Shown: positions 17,505 to 26,083 of the stretch, piece after piece
How the letters are laid out: each line of letters starts with the position of its first letter
Numbering within the stretch: the first letter of the stretch is position 1
Source of the DNA: Planktomarina sp.
GTDB lineage: Bacteria; Pseudomonadota; Alphaproteobacteria; Rhodobacterales; Rhodobacteraceae
DNA length: 35,389 nt
Reading direction: 5' to 3'
NCBI GenBank assembly: GCA_020630015.1
Contig: JAHDCF010000031.1
Span: forward strand, 1-35,389
The notes under the pieces: model-generated
Seen by the model: only the letters and a program-made list of their open reading frames with translations
Databases searched by the model: none
What the model was told of the DNA's origin: nothing
Translations under genes and position numbers: made by a program

Positions 17505-18659
17505 TCATTCAGCTTGGGAAAGCGCTTCGAATTCCGTTTGATAAGCCCAGCTTAGCCAAGGCAATATGGCTTCGATGTCGGATGTTTCCACCGTGGCGCC
17601 ACACCAAATACGCAGACCGGGCGGTGCATCACGATACGCGTTGATATCAAAGGCAATGCCTTCAACGTCCAATCGTTTTGCAACCGCTTTTGCGAATGCG
17701 GCCCCATCTTTGATCATGGGATCGGTGAATTTCAAACAGACAGAGGTAACCGACCGCGTTGCTGGATCTTGGGCCAAATTATCGACCCAATCGTTCGACA
17801 TGCAAAAATCCCAAATTGCTTGCGCATTGCGATTCGCTCGATCTTTCAAACCTTCAAGCCCACCAACCGACGCAGCCCATTCCAAGGCGAAAAGATAATC
17901 CTCTACGCACAACATCGATGGAGTATTGATGGTGGCACCTGTGAATATGCCATCGATCAATTTGCCCGCTTTGGTCAGGCGGAAAATTTTAGGCAGTGGC
18001 CATGAAGGCGTATAAGCCTCCAAACGTGCCACTGCCCGGGGAGATAAGATTAAAACGCCATGTGCGGCCTCGCCGCCCAAAACTTTTTGCCAACTGAATG
18101 TTGTCACATCCAACTTGTTCCACGGCAGATCCACCGCAAAAGCGGCGGACGTTGCATCACACAAGGTCAATCCTGCACGATCATCTGGAATAACATCACC
18201 AGATGGCAAACAAACACCGGACGTGGTGCCGTTCCACGTAAAGCACACATCGTGGTCCCAGTTCAGACCGGCCATATCAACGATTTGGCCATAACCGGCC
18301 TCGTGAACGGTTGCCTCGATCCGCAATTGTTTCACAACATCTGTGGCCCAACCGGCACCGAAACTTTCCCATACGGCCATTTCAACCGGCCGTTCCCCCA
18401 ACAAATTCCACATCGCCATTTCGAAGGCACCAGTGTCAGAGGCGGGAACAATACCGATTTTGTATTCTTCCGGGACATTCAAAACCTGACGCGTGATTTC
18501 GATGGCGGATTTAAGCTTGTCTTTTCCACCTTGTGCGCGGTGCGACCGGCCAAGCCAAGCGTTTGACAATTTGTCTAATGTCCATGTGGGGGGTTTGGCA
18601 CAAGGGCCAGATGAAAAACGCGGATTTACCGGTCGCGTTACCGGTTGCAATAGTGCCAT
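17505..18659 (-). CDS. serC: Phosphoserine aminotransferase
   Basis: A 384-residue PLP enzyme that transfers the amino group from glutamate to 3-phosphohydroxypyruvate (and, in pyridoxine synthesis, to a related four-carbon substrate). The PLP lysine is in FSWQKVLGGEAAHG; the N-terminal RFSSGPCAKPP and WLGRSHRAQGGKDKL are typical of the alphaproteobacterial/archaeal-like SerC class, which differs from the E. coli type. AAGGA lies 8 bases before the ATG. It leads the serC-serA-phosphatase unit and is divergent from serB. Its leader contains mutually exclusive hairpins, listed separately. Confidence 0.95.
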   Translation of the reverse strand: MALLQPVTRPVNPRFSSGPCAKPPTWTLDKLSNAWLGRSHRAQGGKDKLKSAIEITRQVLNVPEEYKIGIVPASDTGAFEMAMWNLLGERPVEMAVWESFGAGWATDVVKQLRIEATVHEAGYGQIVDMAGLNWDHDVCFTWNGTTSGVCLPSGDVIPDDRAGLTLCDATSAAFAVDLPWNKLDVTTFSWQKVLGGEAAHGVLILSPRAVARLEAYTPSWPLPKIFRLTKAGKLIDGIFTGATINTPSMLCVEDYLFALEWAASVGGLEGLKDRANRNAQAIWDFCMSNDWVDNLAQDPATRSVTSVCLKFTDPMIKDGAAFAKAVAKRLDVEGIAFDINAYRDAPPGLRIWCGATVETSDIEAILPWLSWAYQTEFEALSQAE

Positions 18660-18683
18660 CAGTGGTATCCTTACAGATATGCG

Positions 18684-18708
18684 TCCTGCGTTAGGGCAGG
18701 ATGTCCTG
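18684..18708 (-). promoter_or_regulatory. Alternative hairpins in the serC leader, possible RNA switch
   Basis: On the serC mRNA, CAGGA (18708-18704) can pair either with the next TCCTG or leave it free to form a 6-bp hairpin TCCTGC/GCAGGA (18701-18696 with 18689-18684). The second hairpin lies about 25 bases before the serC start codon. A serC RNA motif has been described upstream of serC in alphaproteobacteria; I could not align this leader to its consensus, so identity is unproved. Confidence 0.35.
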
Positions 18709-18924
18709 ATACCCCGCTACGCCGATACACCGCGGATGACAACCCGAAAAGAATCCAAAAATCGGCATAATAAATATTATTTCCGACAAAAAATTCACGA
18801 AAAGAAACAAACCGATCTAAATGCGTCTTTTCAAACCCCAGGTGGCGCTCGCAATTCGAACCTTGGATGGCTGGTAAACTTTGGACACTGGCGATATGCA
18901 CGGCCACAAATGAAAGGCCTGTCG

Positions 18925-19797
18925 ATGCTGACCGTCACTTTGTTATGCAATCCCAAAACCCCAGTCTTGGAACCCGCTTTGGCAGATGCTTTGCGCAATG
19001 CGTGGGGCGGTGGCGATGTGATTTGGTTGGCGGATGGTGCCGCCTGTGAATTTCAAATCAATCATCGCCCAGACACTTTTGAAAACACGTGGGCCGAAAT
19101 GCAAAACATGCAGGTCGATTTGAATGTTCTGCCCAGTGAAAATCGCAAAAAGAAAATCCTGCTGGCAGATATGGACAGCACCATGATCCAGCAAGAATGT
19201 ATTGATGAATTGGCTGCCCAGGCCGGAGTTGGCGCAAAGGTGGCAAATATTACTGCACGCGCCATGAACGGTGAATTAGATTTCGAAGCTGCACTTCGCG
19301 AAAGGGTTGGCTTGCTTAGCGGTCTTTCGGTCGATGTTATCGATACGGTTTGGTCTGATCGCATAACCATGATGCCGGGTGGCAAAACGCTTTTGGCGAC
19401 AATGAAGGCCAACGGGGCTTATGCCGCGCTGGTTTCCGGCGGATTTACAGAGTTTACATCGCGTGTCGCTGAAAAACTGGGTTTTGATGAAAACCGGGCC
19501 AATACCCTTCTTAAATCTGGGGGCACTTTGTCAGGACAAGTTGGAATGCCCATTTTGGGACAAGACGCCAAAGTAGAAGCCCTGCAAGATGTCACCCAGA
19601 TGCTTGGACTTTCACCAAAGGATGTCATTGCCGTGGGGGATGGGGCAAATGATCTGGGTATGCTGACGCTTGCAGGAACCGGTGTCGCCCTTCATGCCAA
19701 ACCATCTGTGCAAGAAAAGGCAGACATCCGAATAAACCACGGTGATCTTACCGCCCTTTTGTTTCTGCAAGGATACGCCGCGTCAGAGTTTGAGTAA
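18925..19797 (+). CDS. serB: Phosphoserine phosphatase
   Basis: A 290-residue HAD-superfamily enzyme for the last step of serine synthesis, hydrolysing phosphoserine. The nucleophile motif is LLADMDSTMIQQE (DxDST), the serine-containing motif II is ALVSGGFTEF, and the metal-binding motif is GDGANDLGML. The first 75 residues are an ACT-like regulatory region as in long SerB proteins. The frame is open far upstream (to 18493), but that part is antisense to serC; AAAGG 7 bases before ATG 18925 sets the start. The gene is divergent from serC across 265 bp and its end overlaps the convergent asparaginase gene by 15 bp. Confidence 0.95.
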   Translation: MLTVTLLCNPKTPVLEPALADALRNAWGGGDVIWLADGAACEFQINHRPDTFENTWAEMQNMQVDLNVLPSENRKKKILLADMDSTMIQQECIDELAAQAGVGAKVANITARAMNGELDFEAALRERVGLLSGLSVDVIDTVWSDRITMMPGGKTLLATMKANGAYAALVSGGFTEFTSRVAEKLGFDENRANTLLKSGGTLSGQVGMPILGQDAKVEALQDVTQMLGLSPKDVIAVGDGANDLGMLTLAGTGVALHAKPSVQEKADIRINHGDLTALLFLQGYAASEFE

Positions 19798-20790
19798 GCT
19801 TTGGTGAAATTCGTCTGAAAGACGCACAGCGCCAGTGACCAAACCGTCCCAATTTTCTATTGGCCCCAGACGTTTTTGTGCGGCTGGATGGTTTGGATCC
19901 AACAGGCCAAACGCAGATAACATGCCTGCAATCACGGCCTCGCTTGCCCGAAAGGCACCGTCTTGAACTTTGATGGCCACACCCCAGCCACGGCTTGGAA
20001 TGATCGCTGTATAAACCGCCTCAGCCCCAGTTTTCAAAGCGACGCCGGGTGTGGCGCGCATCAGTTCTGTGCATGCGCGGGTTTCGCCGGCCACCAATTC
20101 AGGATGCTCTATCATCGCATTGCGCAGGCGTGCTGCCGCCCCGCGTAGGCCAGAATGATCGGGATTGGATGTCGCGCAAAACGCCATTGCATGGGCAAGG
20201 CCTGAAACGGTGCACGCAAAATTGGGCGCTGAACATCCATCGATCCCGTACCCGGAACTGACTTCGTTTGTGGTCACCTCAAAAGCTTCGCGCACCGCTT
20301 TTTGAACTGGGTGGTCGATATGATGATATTCTGTATCGCCCCCCAGATGGTCAGACAAAGTCAAAAAACCACAGTGTTTTCCAGAGCAATTGTTATGATA
20401 TCGGCAGGCATCTTGATCGGACTTGATCAACCCGTTTCGGGCAGGAATATCATTCGGGGTCTGTGGGCCGCAGCGCAAATCATCATTGTCTTTGCCAAGG
20501 TTTTTCAACCACGCCAAAACCCGGTCGGTGTGAATGGCCGCGCCTTGGTGTGACGCGCATGCCAACGCCAAGTGTTCGGACCTCAAACCAGCCCGATCAG
20601 CAGCCCCAGATGCCACCAACGGCAGCGCCTGTAATATCTTGCAAGACGAACGAGGCAGAATTTCAGCGCGGGAATCCCCCCAACTGGCAATCACTTTTCC
20701 TTGATCATCGCACACGACAACGTGACCAATATGCTGGCTTTCAAGGTAGTCACCCCGCCAGATTTCAACCAATGGGCCAGAATTTTTCAT
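19783..20790 (-). CDS. L-asparaginase (Rhizobium etli type II family)
   Basis: A 335-residue protein of the asparaginase II family first known from Rhizobium etli, unrelated in fold to E. coli asparaginases. Conserved features are VEIWRGDYLES near the N-terminus, RSSCKILQALPLV, ACASHQGAAIHTDRV, NNCSGKHCGFL and GIDGCSAPNFA, where the Ser-Lys and Cys-containing segments form the active site. It hydrolyses asparagine to aspartate and ammonia in the cytoplasm; aspartate feeds the lysine/DAP pathway whose dapD and dapE lie downstream. ATG 20790 is chosen because family members begin just before VEIWRG; a GTG 24 bases upstream has the better Shine-Dalgarno (AAGGGG, 7 bases), giving an eight-residue extension. 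Confidence 0.88.
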   Translation of the reverse strand: MKNSGPLVEIWRGDYLESQHIGHVVVCDDQGKVIASWGDSRAEILPRSSCKILQALPLVASGAADRAGLRSEHLALACASHQGAAIHTDRVLAWLKNLGKDNDDLRCGPQTPNDIPARNGLIKSDQDACRYHNNCSGKHCGFLTLSDHLGGDTEYHHIDHPVQKAVREAFEVTTNEVSSGYGIDGCSAPNFACTVSGLAHAMAFCATSNPDHSGLRGAAARLRNAMIEHPELVAGETRACTELMRATPGVALKTGAEAVYTAIIPSRGWGVAIKVQDGAFRASEAVIAGMLSAFGLLDPNHPAAQKRLGPIENWDGLVTGAVRLSDEFHQSLLKL

Positions 20791-20959
20791 TTTTTTTAGA
20801 TGTCCTATCACTTTTTTTCCCCTTAGCAGCCGCAAGGGGTTTTGCGTAAGGCCTCTTATAGGTTAAAAAAGCGTGAAAAAAGGATGGTTTGCCCTTGGTC
20901 AAGAACGTTGTACCAACAATGCGATCAGGTGAACTTGGGTCAAAATCTGAGGCAAAAAG

Positions 20960-21481
20960 ATGAAATACGTTAAAATTCTCGCAGCAACTGCAATCGCGTT
21001 CAGCGCCACCTTTGCATCCGCGCAAACCACAACAAACCGTGTGGCTGCGGAAAAAGATTGGTCTGTTTTTGTGGCCGAAGGGCCCAAAGAATGCTTTGCC
21101 GTTACAGCACCGAAATCAACTGTGAACTCTCGTGGTGGTCAGGTCGTTCAAGGGGTTGTGCGCAGCGACATTCGTTTGTTCGTATTTTATCGCCCTGGAT
21201 CCAACGTCAAAGGTCAGGTTGCCTTTACGGGTGGATATACCTTCGCATCTGGCAAGGCGGTGACGTTGGATATCGATGGTCAGAAATTTACCCTGTCGTC
21301 CAAGGGTGAATGGGCGTGGCCTGCATCCGCAGCTGAGGATGCAAAAATCGTTGCGGCCATGAAGCGCGGTTCGAACGCGACGATCTCTGCGCAATCAGGA
21401 CGCCCGACATTTACAAAAGATACGTTCAGCCTTTCTGGCTTTACCAAAGCGGTTGGAATTGCTGCTCAGAACTGTGGCTAG
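20960..21481 (+). CDS. Invasion-associated locus B (IalB)-family protein
   Basis: A 173-residue exported protein. The Sec signal (1-21, ending ASA-QT) is followed by the IalB domain: KDWSVFVAEGPKECFAVT, a central beta-rich region with DIRLFVFYRPG and the C-terminal TFSLSGFTKAV...NCG. Two cysteines (near residues 45 and 172) could form a disulfide. In Bartonella IalB aids erythrocyte invasion, but free-living alphaproteobacteria carry many homologs of unknown envelope function, and no invasion role is implied here. TGAGG lies 7 bases before the ATG. A strong terminator follows the gene. Confidence 0.88.
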   Translation: MKYVKILAATAIAFSATFASAQTTTNRVAAEKDWSVFVAEGPKECFAVTAPKSTVNSRGGQVVQGVVRSDIRLFVFYRPGSNVKGQVAFTGGYTFASGKAVTLDIDGQKFTLSSKGEWAWPASAAEDAKIVAAMKRGSNATISAQSGRPTFTKDTFSLSGFTKAVGIAAQNCG

Positions 21482-21505
21482 TACAATCTATCTTTGAAAT
21501 TATTC

Positions 21506-21538
21506 GAAGGCTCCGCTATGACGGGGCCTTCTTTCTTT
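21506..21538 (+). terminator. Rho-independent terminator after the IalB-family gene
   Basis: GAAGGCTCCG (21506-21515) pairs with CGGGGCCTTC (21522-21531) in a 10-bp stem with one G-U pair, a six-base loop and a TTTCTTT tail. It ends 12 bp before the rlmN start codon, so rlmN must rely on readthrough or on a promoter within this region. Confidence 0.82.
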
Positions 21539-21550
21539 GGAACTGATCGA

Positions 21551-22735
21551 ATGTCTGATGCACATGCCCCCATAACCCAAGATGTGTTGACCATCCCACG
21601 GAAATTACCGGATGGGCCAACCAATTTGGTTGGCCTTACGCGTGACGGATTAAAAGAGGCATTGTTGGCGGCAGGCACCCCAGAAAAACAAGCCAAAATG
21701 CGCACGGGCCAAGTTTGGCAGTGGATTTACCAAAAGGGCATTCGTGACTTTGGTCAGATGACCAATCTGTCCAAAGATTTTCGGGCCATGTTGGCAGAAA
21801 ATTTTGTAATCGAATTACCAGAAGTGGTTTCAAAACAAGTGTCCTCTGATGGAACACGGAAATACTTGGTGCGCATTGCCGGTGGGCATGAGGTGGAAAC
21901 CGTCTATATCCCAGAAACGGACAGAGGCACTTTGTGCATCAGCAGCCAAGTTGGATGCACTCTGACCTGTTCCTTTTGTCACACAGGGACGCAAAAGCTG
22001 GTCCGGAATTTGACCCCCGGTGAAATCATTGGCCAAGTGATGATGGCCCGCGATGATTTGGGTGAATGGCCTGAACCCGGCAAAAGCAATCCACCCACAA
22101 CCCGTTTGCTGTCAAATATTGTCCTGATGGGAATGGGAGAGCCGCTTTACAATTTTGAGAATGTGCGTGACGCGATGAAAATCGCGATGGATCCAGAAGG
22201 GATCCAGTTATCGCGCCGCAGGATCACGCTTTCCACCTCAGGTGTGGTGCCTGAAATTGCCAGAACGGCAACGGAAATTGGTTGCCAATTGGCCGTTTCT
22301 TTTCATGCGACAACGGATGACGTGCGGGACAAACTCGTTCCAATTAATAAGCGATGGAATATCGAAGAACTTCTTGCCGCTTTGAAGGAATACCCAAAGG
22401 CCAGCAATTCAGAGCGCATCACGTTCGAATATGTCATGCTGAAAGATGTGAACGACAGTGATGAAGATGCACATCGTCTGCTGGAATTGATCAAAGGTAT
22501 TCCCGCGAAAATAAATTTGATTCCTTTCAATCCATGGCCTGGCGCACCTTACGAACGATCTTCAAACAACCGTATTCGGGCATTTGCGGATATTGTTCAC
22601 AATGGTGGGTATTCATCGCCAGTGCGTAAACCACGTGGTGAAGACATCATGGCGGCTTGCGGTCAGTTAAAGTCAGCCACCGAACGCGCACGAAAATCCC
22701 GCAAGGAAATCGCGGCAGAGGCCGGTCTCAGCTGA
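21551..22735 (+). CDS. rlmN: 23S rRNA (A2503-C2)/tRNA methyltransferase, radical SAM
   Basis: A 394-residue radical-SAM enzyme that methylates carbon 2 of A2503 in 23S rRNA and A37 in some tRNAs. The [4Fe-4S] ligands are the three cysteines of [11 protein letters not shown]; the cysteine of MAACGQLK near the C-terminus is the methyl-carrying residue, and the second catalytic cysteine lies in the SSQVGC context. MGMGEPL and the [13 protein letters not shown] region are typical. ATG 21551 is preferred because homologs begin close to [12 protein letters not shown]; upstream starts would lie in the terminator stem. The Shine-Dalgarno is weak (GGA, 9 bases). Confidence 0.95.
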   Translation: MSDAHAPITQDVLTIPRKLPDGPTNLVGLTRDGLKEALLAAGTPEKQAKMRTGQVWQWIYQKGIRDFGQMTNLSKDFRAMLAENFVIELPEVVSKQVSSDGTRKYLVRIAGGHEVETVYIPETDRGTLCISSQVGCTLTCSFCHTGTQKLVRNLTPGEIIGQVMMARDDLGEWPEPGKSNPPTTRLLSNIVLMGMGEPLYNFENVRDAMKIAMDPEGIQLSRRRITLSTSGVVPEIARTATEIGCQLAVSFHATTDDVRDKLVPINKRWNIEELLAALKEYPKASNSERITFEYVMLKDVNDSDEDAHRLLELIKGIPAKINLIPFNPWPGAPYERSSNNRIRAFADIVHNGGYSSPVRKPRGEDIMAACGQLKSATERARKSRKEIAAEAGLS

Positions 22736-22742
22736 CGTCGGA

Positions 22743-22940
22743 TCAAAGCGCACTTAAGGGGCACACGCGCTTTCGATGTGGAAGGGTGACAAGCTGTTCT
22801 GCTTCAATATCAAACCCGTATTTCACCAAACGCCGCCGCAAATCTTGGGGCCCTTGGGCATTTTTCATATCCGAACGCAACAAATGCCCTAAGGCCAAAA
22901 GGATGGTTGGGTTCGTTTCTGATCGTAAGCTTTTGGTCAT
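22743..22940 (-). CDS. Small hypothetical protein (65 aa)
   Basis: A 65-residue frame between rlmN and the LOG-family gene, on the minus strand. AGGGGG is 4 bases before the ATG. The helical N-terminus (LLALGHLLRSD) and the C-terminal half with QDLRRRLVKYGFDI, LVTLPHRK and VCPL read like a compact folded protein rather than random translation. I do not recognise its family with certainty. It lies downstream of the LOG-family gene on the same strand but behind a probable terminator. Confidence 0.5.
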   Translation of the reverse strand: MTKSLRSETNPTILLALGHLLRSDMKNAQGPQDLRRRLVKYGFDIEAEQLVTLPHRKRVCPLSAL

Positions 22941-22984
22941 ATCTCCCCCTTTTGCAGAACCAAACCTGCCAAGGGGGAGCTAAG

Positions 22985-23018
22985 ATTTAATAAACAAACG
23001 CCGGATTTATCCAACGTT
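22985..23018 (-). terminator. Probable terminator of the LOG-family gene
   Basis: Read on the minus strand, AACGTTGGAT (23018-23009) and ATCCGGCGTT (23006-22997) form a 10-bp stem with two G-U pairs and a tiny loop that would open at its tip, followed by TGTTTATT. Pairing is better on the minus strand than on the plus, which fits the gene ending at 23036. Confidence 0.45.
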
Positions 23019-23035
23019 TCAGGACGTTCTTGTGA

Positions 23036-23842
23036 TTATCCTTGCCAATTTTTAATTGCATTTACAGCATCTTCTGCAGTTTCCACAAAATGAAACAGAT
23101 CCAAGTCTTCAGCAGAAATCGTTCCAGCATCTGACAAAGTTTCCCAATTAATGATCCCGCGCCAGAATTCTTCACCAAACAGCAAAAATGGCACTGGATC
23201 CATGCGTTCGGTCTGAATCAAGGTCAGGGCTTCAAACAATTCGTCCAAAGTTCCAAACCCGCCGGGAAACACGCAAATCGCCTTGGCGCGCATAAGAAAG
23301 TGCATCTTGCGAATGGCGAAGTAATGGAAATTGAAACACAGCTCTGGCGTTACATATTCATTCGGGGCTTGTTCATGTGGCAACACGATATTCAAACCAA
23401 TTGAACGTCCACCGGCATCAATCGCCCCACGGTTTCCAGCCTCCATCACACCGGGGCCACCGCCCGTGACGATTACATCGTCATGCCCGTCGGAAGCTTT
23501 GGTCACTTGATATGCGAATTTACGAGCCTCTTCATAATACTTTGAAAGACCAGCCAATGTTTTTGTTCTGGCAGTAACTTTCTTAGCTGGCTCGGGGATA
23601 CGTGCGCCGCCAAACAAAACGATTGTGGATTTGATGTCTTGCTCATCCAACAACATTTCAGGCTTCAGAAGTTCCAATTGCAACCGCACGGGCCGCAGCG
23701 CCTCTTGGCACAGGAAATCGGGATCATCAAATGCCAGCGCATATGCAGGTGAACGCGTTTGGGGGGTATCTGGCACCCCTTTTGCGGTGGTGCGATCTTC
23801 GAAACTGTCACGCATTGGGTGACGAACGGTACTTTCTGACAT
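23036..23842 (-). CDS. LOG-family Rossmann-fold protein (TIGR00730), nucleotide phosphoribohydrolase-like
   Basis: A 268-residue cytoplasmic protein. The nucleotide-binding VTGGGPGVMEAGNRGA and the LOG signature PGGFGTLDELFEALTL are intact. LOG proteins hydrolyse cytokinin riboside monophosphates, and bacterial relatives act on AMP or related nucleotides as purine 5'-nucleotide phosphoribohydrolases; the substrate here is unknown. An N-terminal 65-residue extension before the Rossmann core puts it with the longer bacterial subgroup. AAGGG is 7 bases before ATG 23842; the frame is open a further 279 bases upstream without a better start. Divergent from the peroxiredoxin-like gene. Confidence 0.88.
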   Translation of the reverse strand: MSESTVRHPMRDSFEDRTTAKGVPDTPQTRSPAYALAFDDPDFLCQEALRPVRLQLELLKPEMLLDEQDIKSTIVLFGGARIPEPAKKVTARTKTLAGLSKYYEEARKFAYQVTKASDGHDDVIVTGGGPGVMEAGNRGAIDAGGRSIGLNIVLPHEQAPNEYVTPELCFNFHYFAIRKMHFLMRAKAICVFPGGFGTLDELFEALTLIQTERMDPVPFLLFGEEFWRGIINWETLSDAGTISAEDLDLFHFVETAEDAVNAIKNWQG

Positions 23843-23843
23843 A

Positions 23844-23914
23844 CGTTTTCCCTTAAGTTGGATCAAACTTATCAAAGGCCTAACGCACCCCACCAAAGGC
23901 GCAAGGGGAAAACG
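23844..23914. promoter_or_regulatory. Near-perfect inverted repeat in the divergent LOG/peroxiredoxin-like region
   Basis: CGTTTTCCCTT (23844-23854) is mirrored by AAGGGGAAAACG (23903-23914), with one inserted G. The left arm contains the LOG-gene Shine-Dalgarno. The right arm would serve as Shine-Dalgarno for an ATG at 23916, which would add 24 residues to the peroxiredoxin-like protein. A 48-base spacer makes it long for a simple operator. Confidence 0.3.
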
Positions 23915-23987
23915 AATGCATTTGCGTAGATTGATTTTTACCGCTGAACCCACAACATTGCTGAATACACAACGAAGGACCATCCGA

Positions 23988-24533
23988 ATGCTTTTGGAAA
24001 CACCCGCCCCGGAGTTTGGATCAAAGGCCCCTGACTTTACGCTGAAGGATCCATCGGGGCATGCTTTCACATTGTCCGATGTGGCCGGGCCAAAAGGCAT
24101 TTTAGTTGCGTTTATCTGCAACCATTGCCCCTATGTCATCGGGATCGCAAACCGATTAGCACAGGATATCAATACGCTGCGAGATGCAGGGATTGGTACT
24201 GTTCTGATCAACGCCAATGATTATCGCGCCTATCCACAAGACGCGCCAGAACACATGCCCGCATTTGCAAAGAAACATGGCCTGATTGCACCGTATCTTA
24301 TCGATGAAACACAAGAGATCGCTCATGCCTATGGGGCGGTGTGTACACCCGACTTTTTTGGTTATGATACAAATTTTGAACTGCAATATCGTGGGCGTCT
24401 GGATAACGCGGGGCGCGGGGATGCAAGTGGCAGGGCCGCCGAACTGCGAGATGCGATGATCGCGATTGCCAATGGTCAACAACGTCCTGACACACAGGTG
24501 CCTTCAATGGGTTGTTCCTTAAAATGGCGCTAG
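23988..24533 (+). CDS. Thioredoxin-fold peroxiredoxin-like protein (PRX_like1 group)
   Basis: A 181-residue AhpC/TSA-related protein. It has the strand-turn [10 protein letters not shown], a CNHCPYV motif (about residues 43-49) in the place of the redox CxxC, a central TPDFFGYD and the conserved C-terminal PSMGCSLKW with a further cysteine. Members of this group are probably thiol-disulfide or peroxide-reducing proteins, but no substrate is established. GAAGGA is 7 bases before ATG 23988. An upstream ATG at 23916 also has a good Shine-Dalgarno (AAGGGG), but the extension is not seen in typical members. Same strand as dapD, 67 bp apart. Confidence 0.85.
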   Translation: MLLETPAPEFGSKAPDFTLKDPSGHAFTLSDVAGPKGILVAFICNHCPYVIGIANRLAQDINTLRDAGIGTVLINANDYRAYPQDAPEHMPAFAKKHGLIAPYLIDETQEIAHAYGAVCTPDFFGYDTNFELQYRGRLDNAGRGDASGRAAELRDAMIAIANGQQRPDTQVPSMGCSLKWR

Positions 24534-24600
24534 GCCATGGACGCCCGTTTCACGTTTGTCTATGACCGCTGCAACTTTTCCCTTTGTTGAGGTCGAACCG

Positions 24601-25428
24601 ATGTCAAACGCACAACTTGAAACCGCAATCGAAGCCGCGTGGGATAACCGCGATGCCATTACCCCAGCGACAACTGGTGAAACACGAGAAGCAATTGAAG
24701 ACACTTTGAATGCGCTCGACGGTGGTGCGCTTCGTGTTGCCGAACGCCAAGACAATGGCGATTGGCACGTAAACCAATGGGCCAAGAAAGCGGTTCTGCT
24801 TGGTTTCCGTTTGAAAGACATGGAAATGCAAGGCGGGTCCGCCCAAGGTGGGTCATGGTGGGACAAGGTCGACAGCAAATGGAAAGGCTGGGGCGAAAAC
24901 GAATGGGGCGCGGCCGGTTTCCGCGCTGTACCAAACTGCGTTGTTCGCAAATCAGCCTACATCGCACCCGGCGTTGTGTTGATGCCGTCATTCGTGAACC
25001 TTGGCGCATATGTCGACAGCGGCACGATGGTTGATACATGGGCCACCGTGGGCAGCTGTGCCCAAATCGGCAAAAACGTCCACCTTTCAGGCGGCGTCGG
25101 CATTGGCGGCGTGCTGGAACCGATGCAGGCCGGCCCGACCATTATCGAAGACAATTGCTTTATCGGCGCACGTTCCGAGGTTGTCGAAGGTTGTATCGTG
25201 CGCGAAGGATCGGTTCTGGGCATGGGTGTGTTCATCGGCCAATCAACCAAGATCGTTGATCGCGAAACCGGCGAAGTCATGTACGGTGAAGTCCCACCAT
25301 ATTCTGTGGTTGTTGCTGGCTCAATGCCATCCAAGAATAACGTCAGCCTGTATTGCGCTGTCATTGTGAAGCGTGTCGATGAAAAAACCCGCAGCAAGAC
25401 AGGCATCAACGAACTGCTGCGTGATTAA
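24601..25428 (+). CDS. dapD: Tetrahydrodipicolinate N-succinyltransferase
   Basis: A 275-residue enzyme transferring succinyl from succinyl-CoA to tetrahydrodipicolinate, a step of lysine and meso-diaminopimelate synthesis. The N-terminal helical domain leads into a left-handed beta-helix of hexapeptide repeats (about 105-240), with [37 protein letters not shown] and [11 protein letters not shown]. The C-terminal [20 protein letters not shown] is diagnostic. Length is that of the family (about 274). GAGG lies 8 bases before ATG 24601. The later enzyme DapE is encoded 2.1 kb downstream on the same strand, separated by two minus-strand genes. Confidence 0.96.
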   Translation: MSNAQLETAIEAAWDNRDAITPATTGETREAIEDTLNALDGGALRVAERQDNGDWHVNQWAKKAVLLGFRLKDMEMQGGSAQGGSWWDKVDSKWKGWGENEWGAAGFRAVPNCVVRKSAYIAPGVVLMPSFVNLGAYVDSGTMVDTWATVGSCAQIGKNVHLSGGVGIGGVLEPMQAGPTIIEDNCFIGARSEVVEGCIVREGSVLGMGVFIGQSTKIVDRETGEVMYGEVPPYSVVVAGSMPSKNNVSLYCAVIVKRVDEKTRSKTGINELLRD

Positions 25429-25442
25429 GTCACGTTGGGTTT

Positions 25443-25469
25443 CCGCCCTCGTAAGAGGGCGGGGGCTTT
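25443..25469 (+). terminator. Probable terminator between dapD and the convergent lipoprotein gene
   Basis: CCGCCCTC (25443-25450) pairs with GAGGGCGG (25455-25462) around a GTAA loop. The tail GGGCTTTAA is a weak U-tract. The stem lies just after dapD and immediately before the end of the convergent gene, so it may block transcription from both sides. Confidence 0.55.
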
Positions 25470-26022
25470 AACGAGATTTCTTTGGTCCTTCGAAAGAATA
25501 CCCGGCAATAAAGTGACGGCGGAATATTTCTTTCCCCCCACGCATGATGAAGGTTTTCCCATTTGCAATCAGTCTGAAACGACCTGTGGAAATCGGAAAC
25601 AAAACATAGCCACGGCTTTTTGCCCATTGTTGGGTCTGAACGACAGATAAGCTAAGCTCTTTCTGAACGCTTGTAGTATAACGTACCCCACAATTGTCGT
25701 TTGTGATCCCACCCAAAGTTGAAACGCCAATACCGCGACCTGTCAAATTATAGGAAAAGAAATTTTGATTATTACGTTTTGCGCGGTGCGAAAAACCATG
25801 TTGGGTAAGTGTGCTCGGAGCGGGCCAAACATGACGTTTTGAGGCGGAGGCATGCGCTAAACAATAATCAAGCGCATAACCCAAACGTTCACCCATTCTT
25901 TTGTGTTGCTCTACCAAAGGTAAAGCTGGCGGTGCAGGCTTCGGGGCAACCACAGGTTTCTTTGCTGGTTGGCAAGCTACCAATGTCAAAATCACAAACA
26001 TCAAAAATGTGAAAAACCGCAT
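25468..26022 (-). CDS. Lipoprotein of unknown function
   Basis: A 184-residue protein whose N-terminus is a lipoprotein signal: MRFFTFLMFVILTLVAC, with lipobox LVAC at about residue 17. A Pro/Ala/Lys linker (about 18-35) follows, then a globular basic domain with two more cysteines (in YCLAH and NDNCG). The ATG at 26022 has AAGGA 6 bases upstream; the frame extends 12 residues further but without a better start. It is 61 bp downstream of the receptor-channel gene on the same strand and may be co-transcribed. No family recognised. Confidence 0.75.
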   Translation of the reverse strand: MRFFTFLMFVILTLVACQPAKKPVVAPKPAPPALPLVEQHKRMGERLGYALDYCLAHASASKRHVWPAPSTLTQHGFSHRAKRNNQNFFSYNLTGRGIGVSTLGGITNDNCGVRYTTSVQKELSLSVVQTQQWAKSRGYVLFPISTGRFRLIANGKTFIMRGGKEIFRRHFIAGYSFEGPKKSR

Positions 26023-26083
26023 TTTACTTCCTTTGTGTAACGTCAATGTCGTTTTCAATAATCAATTAAATCAATGGGTCCGT

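Noticed and set aside
18493-18924. A long N-terminal extension of SerB.
   Set aside because: It is antisense to serC and its leader; the Shine-Dalgarno at 18913-18917 and the conserved N-terminus set the start at 18925.
20819-20843. CCCCTT/AAGGGG hairpin followed by TTTT on the plus strand.
   Set aside because: No plus-strand gene ends before it; the stem has only 6 pairs with a 9-base loop and it lies in the asparaginase leader, where the AAGGGG-type sequence may simply be a ribosome binding site.
22745-22773. AAAGCGC/GCGCTTT inverted repeat just after rlmN.
   Set aside because: Stem of 7 with a 15-base loop and no U-tract; it lies inside the end of the small minus-strand ORF.
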